A DNA stretch of 64,000 nt, taken from Homarus americanus. Lineage: Eukaryota; Arthropoda; Malacostraca; Decapoda; Nephropidae. This document shows, piece after piece, positions 59,501-64,000 of the stretch. The notes under the pieces were generated by a model that ran no database searches, was not told where the DNA came from, and saw nothing but the letters and a program-made list of their open reading frames with translations. The first letter of the stretch is position 1. Each line of letters opens with the position of its first letter. The stretch is from NCBI RefSeq assembly GCF_018991925.1, contig NW_024753848.1, positions 436,001-500,000 on the forward strand, in the 5' to 3' direction. The translations under genes and the position numbers were made by a program.

Positions 59501-62500
59501 TATGGTAAGGGAGAGTTCATTCGTGACGACCCTGACAACAAATAAGAAAAGGTTCTGCTCTCCTACAGTGATTCTCTTGACTCACCCTGGAGTTTTTTGT
59601 ACCAATTCCTCCTACAGCTTGTGTAGTTGTGTGTTGGTTATGAGGCTTCATCTGGTAGAGAGCTTTAGCCAGAAAGATTAGAATTATCTCTAAATCCCTT
59701 TTTCTGGGAGTCCAAAGATAGATTGTTGGGACACACTCTTTCCTCCCTGGGTTTCATAGATGAGTCGGCAAAGAACTAAACCAGAGAGAGAGCAGATAAC
59801 ACTAAAATAAGAACAGATTTTGGCTTGTTGTGTACTGTTTGGTTAGACACACCAGTAGCTACAAACAGGCCTTTTGTTTCCAAGGGACAATTATTCAACC
59901 ATGTCCCCTCCCGTCCCTCCCCCTTTTTTTGAGTCAATAGCCAGCCTTTATCTCTAGAAGCTTCTTGTTTATGATCTCTGCCAGAAAAAAAGATATTCAG
60001 GATCAATCCAACTTTTTCAAGGACTAAACTTTGGGTGGCTCCTCGTGTACAAGTTGCTCCAAACTGGCTAATTGATAAAATGGGCTTTATGGATCAAATA
60101 ATTTTTTCCACACCAAAATTTTGAGATGCAATTTATTTTATTTTTTGTTTATATATATATACAATGAACATTTAGATATTTTCTTTGGGATTATTATTAT
60201 TATTATTATTTTTTTAGCAACTTCTGTAACTATTGAAGACTTAGTTATGGGGGAAGGAATTTAGTGACCTCTCTGGAATGGGTGTAGGATCCCCCCCCCC
60301 CATTGTTCTTGATAGTTATGTTCAGAGTTATGTTAAAGCCTAGTGCTGTTTGTGCTTCCAAAGCCTCAGCTGGTAGACTGTTCTCCTGGTCTACTGTCCT
60401 CTGCATGATGAACAGTTTTCTTTTAATTTGTTCTGCATGACACCTTGGTGAGCTTGAAACTGTGACCTCTTATGTTAATAGTGTTTGATGTCTTCAAGAA
60501 GTGATCTGGGTTAACGTTGTCCATCTTCTTCACCACGTTAAAAGCTCTGTAAGATCGGACACAGATAGTTTTGAAGAGTTATCAGTCCCAGAGCTCTCAG
60601 TCTACGTGAATATGATCGAGATGACTTATTTCAAGAATAATTTTAGCTCTGCGTTGTATCAGTTTTAGTCCTGTTCTGTAGGTGTGGTCTCATTGCTTCT
60701 TTACAGTAGTCCAAGACAGGCAGGTATCAGTCACTTGTAACCCTGAATGGAACTTTCTCTCTTTTCAACATTTATTTATAAAATATGATACCCTGTTTTT
60801 GGTTGTTTGTCTCCTCAACTTCCTTTTTTTGCTCTGCTGCGCTGTTATCAGTCATTGGTTTATCACAGTGCTAAGGCCCTTTACCTTATCTATAAATGCT
60901 AGGAACATTATTACTCACAGTAGTTGAGTTTTGGGTCACTGTGCCCCACGTCAAGAGTCTTACACACTGTGCTATATGAAAGACGGTAGAGAGTTAATGG
61001 GAGGGACTAACGTGAGTCAAGTTTCATTCAGGCATTCGTGGATGAAGAACTTAACTGAGTGTGACATAGAAATCACTGTAATATCTATATAATTGTATTT
61101 AATATATACAATACAGAAGTGTCTGAGTTTGGATATTGTTCATCTGTTATTGAAGACATTTTAGGAGTACATTTTTTTTTTTACCAAGAATGAGATAATT
61201 AAAAAAGTACTAACACATTCTTCAGAGTCAGTACAGTAACACAACCAACCACTTCTTTCCCCGTCACAAGTCAAGTTCACTTTGCATGTAATGAATACTG
61301 TACTACTTTAAGTTTTTCAAGAACTTAACCTCAAAGGAAAATCTAGACCCAGTGTAAAGATTAATGAGAAGAAAACCCTTTTCTCTCCGCGGTATAGATT
61401 ACGTATATGAGAAAGGTGTGTATACTGTATGATTTGTTTACTATACAATAACAATGGTGATTTTATTTTATTTAGTGTCTCTAGGCAACTATTAAGAATC
61501 ACAATCAAACATCTAATATTTTACAGGCATTTATTAACATGTTTAATAAATTATTAATCTCTTTTTCTTTGACTTTTTTAAATAATTCATATGATAGTTT
61601 TAAAGATCCAATTCTTTTATTAACAGTAGACTAATGGCATTAATAAGTATATGTGATATACTGTACTATTATATATATATGATGTGTTTAATATCTCACA
61701 ACTTTGCTTTTATTTCTTCACTTTTTTTTTATCTAACCTTGAAGTCAGATCACATGTCATTTGTTTTTCTGAGTACCCAAGTTCTTTAGGTCTTTTTATT
61801 ACATGTTAATCCTGGTCTTTCTTTGGGAACTCCTTTGTACATAAAACTACAGTACTATCAGTGAAGAGCTATTTAAGTTAAAATTTTATTTTTTTGAAAC
61901 TAACAAATTTTTCAACCAATTGGTTGCTTCACCAAGTATATGTTTCATCTGCACATAAAGTAAATAGTTCAAGATATGACACACACACTTGAGATGGTTC
62001 ATGGCAATACTTGCACTGAAGGTTTTTATTATTATGAAATAACTGATGATAAAGGAACAGTCTCCCCAGTTACATGAGAGAGTTTGGATGTCATTTGCTC
62101 TGATGCAGTTCATTGAGTATGAGGGAGCCATGTTGGCAGTGATGTTTAGTCAGACTAAAAGGATTCTCCTATATAGTGGAGTTCTTTGTGGTGCTTAAGC
62201 CTTGCCACAGATGACAGATATGGCAGTGAATGACAGTCTGAGGTGCTCAGTCATAAGTTTTTCATAGTTACTATTTATGCTTCAGCTTCTAAATGACTTC
62301 TCTTATTTGCTTAATTCAATAATGAAAATTTTGAAGACTTGAGATACACTGCAGTATGATTGTTTGAGGCTGAGTGAAGGTAGTCAGGAACCAGACTTTG
62401 TACTCAACTGTAATATTTTAATCATGTATTTAATTTTCTTAAAGCACCAAACAGGCTCTTTTTTTGGAGTTATTTTAGGATAATCTTTTGAGGGAAATGC

Positions 62501-62791
62501 GGGCTGCAGGGAATGTTGGTTTTTGACTTGCAGTGTGTGGCGCTCGCTACAAGACCAGACAGGGTCTGTCCTACCACCTCTCGCACACACACAAGGGGGG
62601 CAGGGCTAACTCTGGGGGTGGACGGTCCAGAGGGGGAGGCAACAATCCCCCCACCCCTAGGGCTGATCCTGCCTCGGCTGGCGCGAGTTACCAGCCCCAG
62701 GCCTACCAATCTGATGCTCTGGCTGGCCTGGCAGAGTTTCAGGACAGTTACCTTGGCTACCTATCAGCCGGCCAAGACGCCTCACCCACGG
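50870..62791 (+). CDS. d4/DPF family zinc-finger protein (BAF45-type), 3' incomplete
   Basis: Seven exons: 50870-50913, 51701-51810, 52395-52531, 55960-56064, 56756-56896, 57921-58017, 62534-62791, all GT-AG and in phase (297 codons plus one base). The N-terminal Requiem domain is clear: NSANYNVRLMRERKTRLPFL, DSQTG, GQLYVYPSQRW. Exon 5 is acidic (EDEEEEPDDDDDD, about residues 143-156) and followed by basic RKRKKAPKIPK. A C2H2 finger spans exons 6-7: C210, C213, H226, H231 (CX2CX12HX4H, GARYKTRQGLSYH). A Gly/Pro-rich linker ends at a phase-1 donor GTACGC. The tandem PHD fingers that bind acetylated histone H3 in this family are missing because the gene runs past the window. Products are subunits of SWI/SNF (BAF) chromatin remodellers. 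Which DPF paralogue is not resolved. Confidence 0.92.
51926..52023. mobile_element. Short TA-flanked MITE
   Basis: The left end GGATGTCCAAAAAAAAAATG and, reading back from 52023, GGGTGTCCAAGAAAAAATG are inverted. TATATA occurs on both sides. About 98 bp in total, in DPF intron 2. Confidence 0.65.
53479..53546. repeat. (ATT)n microsatellite
   Basis: About 20 ATT units in DPF intron 3. The intron (52532-55959) also holds CACCAC-rich repeats and a MITE, listed separately. Confidence 0.95.
53930..54125. repeat. Degenerate CACACCACCATTG-type tandem repeat
   Basis: Irregular units such as ACACCACCATTGCACCACAC. Looser CACC-rich repeats continue at 54480-54660 and a (CA)n at 54669-54708. The His/Thr-rich frames here are artefacts. 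Confidence 0.8.
54793..54955. mobile_element. TA-flanked MITE, mariner-like ends
   Basis: The left end carries CAAAAGTTCACTCCCT and the right end AGGGAGTGAACTTTTG. The right terminus read inward is CAGCTGTGGACAAAAG. TA lies on both sides (54791-54792, 54956-54957). 163 bp, no coding. Confidence 0.7.
56520..56650. repeat. GA-rich simple repeat
   Basis: GAGAGA and GGGAGGGAGTGAGTG runs just upstream of DPF exon 5. The opposite strand is a polypyrimidine run. Confidence 0.85.
58350..58495. repeat. C-rich (CCCCACCCCT)n-type repeat
   Basis: Irregular units such as CACCCCTCCACCCCACCCCT, with strong strand asymmetry (C-rich on plus), in DPF intron 6. Confidence 0.85.
58560..62533. other. DPF intron 6, distal part
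   Basis: A long AT-rich intron. At about 60350-60700 the sequence (AGTCCCAGAGCTCTCAGTCT, GATCGAGATG, TGTATCAGTTTTAGTCCTGT) resembles the 3' non-coding region of decapod LINE-like repeats, at low confidence. Elsewhere I see no gene. Long frames at 59322-59681 have no family features. Confidence 0.4.
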
Positions 62792-64000
62792 GTACGCCCC
62801 TCCCCCCCGCCGTCGGCCCTGTCTGTGCTTGCCGCCGCTTGCCTTAGTCAGCTTGCTTGCTCATTTATGCTTTCAGAGGCAGACCCATATCAACAGTATT
62901 TTCTTCTTATTTTGTAACACAGTACTGTACTTCTGAACTGCTCACCATGTTAAACTTTAGTTGAAAGAAAAGGTGGGATTAATAAAACAAAATGTAAGAT
63001 CATATTTGATAACTGATGCTGTGGGTCAGGTGACTCATGTGTTGGACCAAGAAGCTTGTGGGTTTGACCCCAGGGTGTCCAGGAATCCTACACTTGGGAT
63101 GACATAAAACTGCTCAGTTGAGGAGAGAACTAAAGGTACTGTAGTATCTCTCCTCACACAACCACTGACCCTAAAATGTGGTAAACACTGATGAGATGAG
63201 ACAGCTACTGCCAGAGGTCTAGAGCTAAGAGTGTGTCACTGCTGTGCATATACTCTGTGATCCAAGCACACAACAAAATGGGAAGGCAACTCAACTTTCA
63301 TTTCCAAGTCACATCACCTGCTGTTTGGACACCTCCCACCTGACTCCATGTTCTCAACAGCTAAGTGCTTCTTATATTTATTTTGGGTCTTCTTATGAGG
63401 ATAGACTGGGTTGCCACACAGTCCTGGGCAGTAGTTTTATGCTTGGGGTATATTTATTATATTGCAAGAGTATTTACAAATGCTTAACGACCCTCGTGGT
63501 AGTTAGGTAGCTGGCAGTCAGTAGCTATTGGCACTAGCTGGCACAGTGTCAGTATTCCACGGCACATAACTCAGCTTTGATATTTCCACATATAAGATCT
63601 GGCAGCGTAGGTCACCTGAGAGAGGGGATGATTAGGTTCCCTCATGGGTATATTCTGTGGTGGAATGTAATGCTTATTATCCCACCTCAGGTCAAGTCAG
63701 ATCTGCACATAATATTCCCTCCTTTGGGATTATTCTATGCTCTCTTACATCTGATCATAGAGGGTATTGGATCCTTGAGAGGCTCTTAACAGCAGATCAA
63801 CTACAGCCTGGCGGTTCAAAGTGAGCGAAATGGGTTACCGTAATTCAACCCGTCTCCCGATAAGCCTGAACTGCCGTACTTCTCAACCCAACAGTGTCTA
63901 TATCCACTGTTAGTGAGCTCCAAACCTGTTATTCCAGGTAAAGCATCCACAAAGAATTCTCGGGACACATTCCCTGTTCCTTTAATTTCTCCCATTGTGT
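62792..64000. other. Start of DPF intron 7
   Basis: C-rich just after the donor (TACGCCCCTCCCCCCCG), then AT-rich. No PHD-finger exon (no Cys-pair/His pattern) is visible before the right edge. Confidence 0.5.

Overview
This window looks like nuclear DNA from a malacostracan crustacean, most likely a decapod. The evidence is AT-rich sequence, multi-exon genes with GT-AG introns of 0.1 to 6 kb, scattered TTAGG/CCTAA (arthropod telomere-type) runs, very many microsatellites and minisatellites, and a LINE 3' tail with the ACATAAGAAC motif familiar from decapod genomes. No species can be named from sequence alone.

Layout. (1) 1-7.8 kb is transposon-rich: a hAT element with intact ends (92-2288), a fold-back element carrying a nested LINE tail (3.58-4.68 kb) and a near-perfect hairpin (6.9-7.2 kb). 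(2) 7.8-18.1 kb, plus strand: ten exons of a family B1 (secretin-type) neuropeptide receptor of the PDF/CRF-DH44 type. The signal-peptide exon was not found. Its introns hold a solo LTR, a tRNA-like gene and three large tandem arrays. (3) 20.3-30.0 kb, plus strand: a complete 11-exon SART1/Snu66 gene, a spliceosomal tri-snRNP protein. (4) 30.3-38.7 kb is a transposon block (hAT with a nested Tigger-like element, three LTRs, TA-flanked MITEs). It contains a broken C-type lectin gene on the minus strand. (5) 41.5-50.1 kb, minus strand: PCNP in four coding exons. Its large last intron carries a 1.2-kb minisatellite, an intact single-exon KH-domain ORF that looks like a retrocopy, and the 5' part of an RTE-like LINE. 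(6) 50.9 kb to the right edge, plus strand: the first seven exons of a d4/DPF (BAF45-type chromatin remodelling) gene. Its PHD fingers must lie beyond the window.

SART1 and PCNP are convergent. PCNP and DPF are head to head, with about 770 bp between start codons, so they probably share a promoter region. The three housekeeping genes encode nuclear proteins (splicing, PEST nuclear protein, chromatin). The receptor and the lectin are unrelated neighbours.

The most unusual points are: a symmetric 366-bp cassette exon that adds 122 residues to the third intracellular loop of the receptor; receptor introns whose tandem repeats begin at the 5' splice site and repeat it many times; a lectin whose reading frame splices perfectly but has TGA where the WIGG-motif tryptophan should be and is cut by an LTR; and the intron-embedded KH ORF with an exact-period internal duplication. 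All splice sites and families were read by eye; no search was run.
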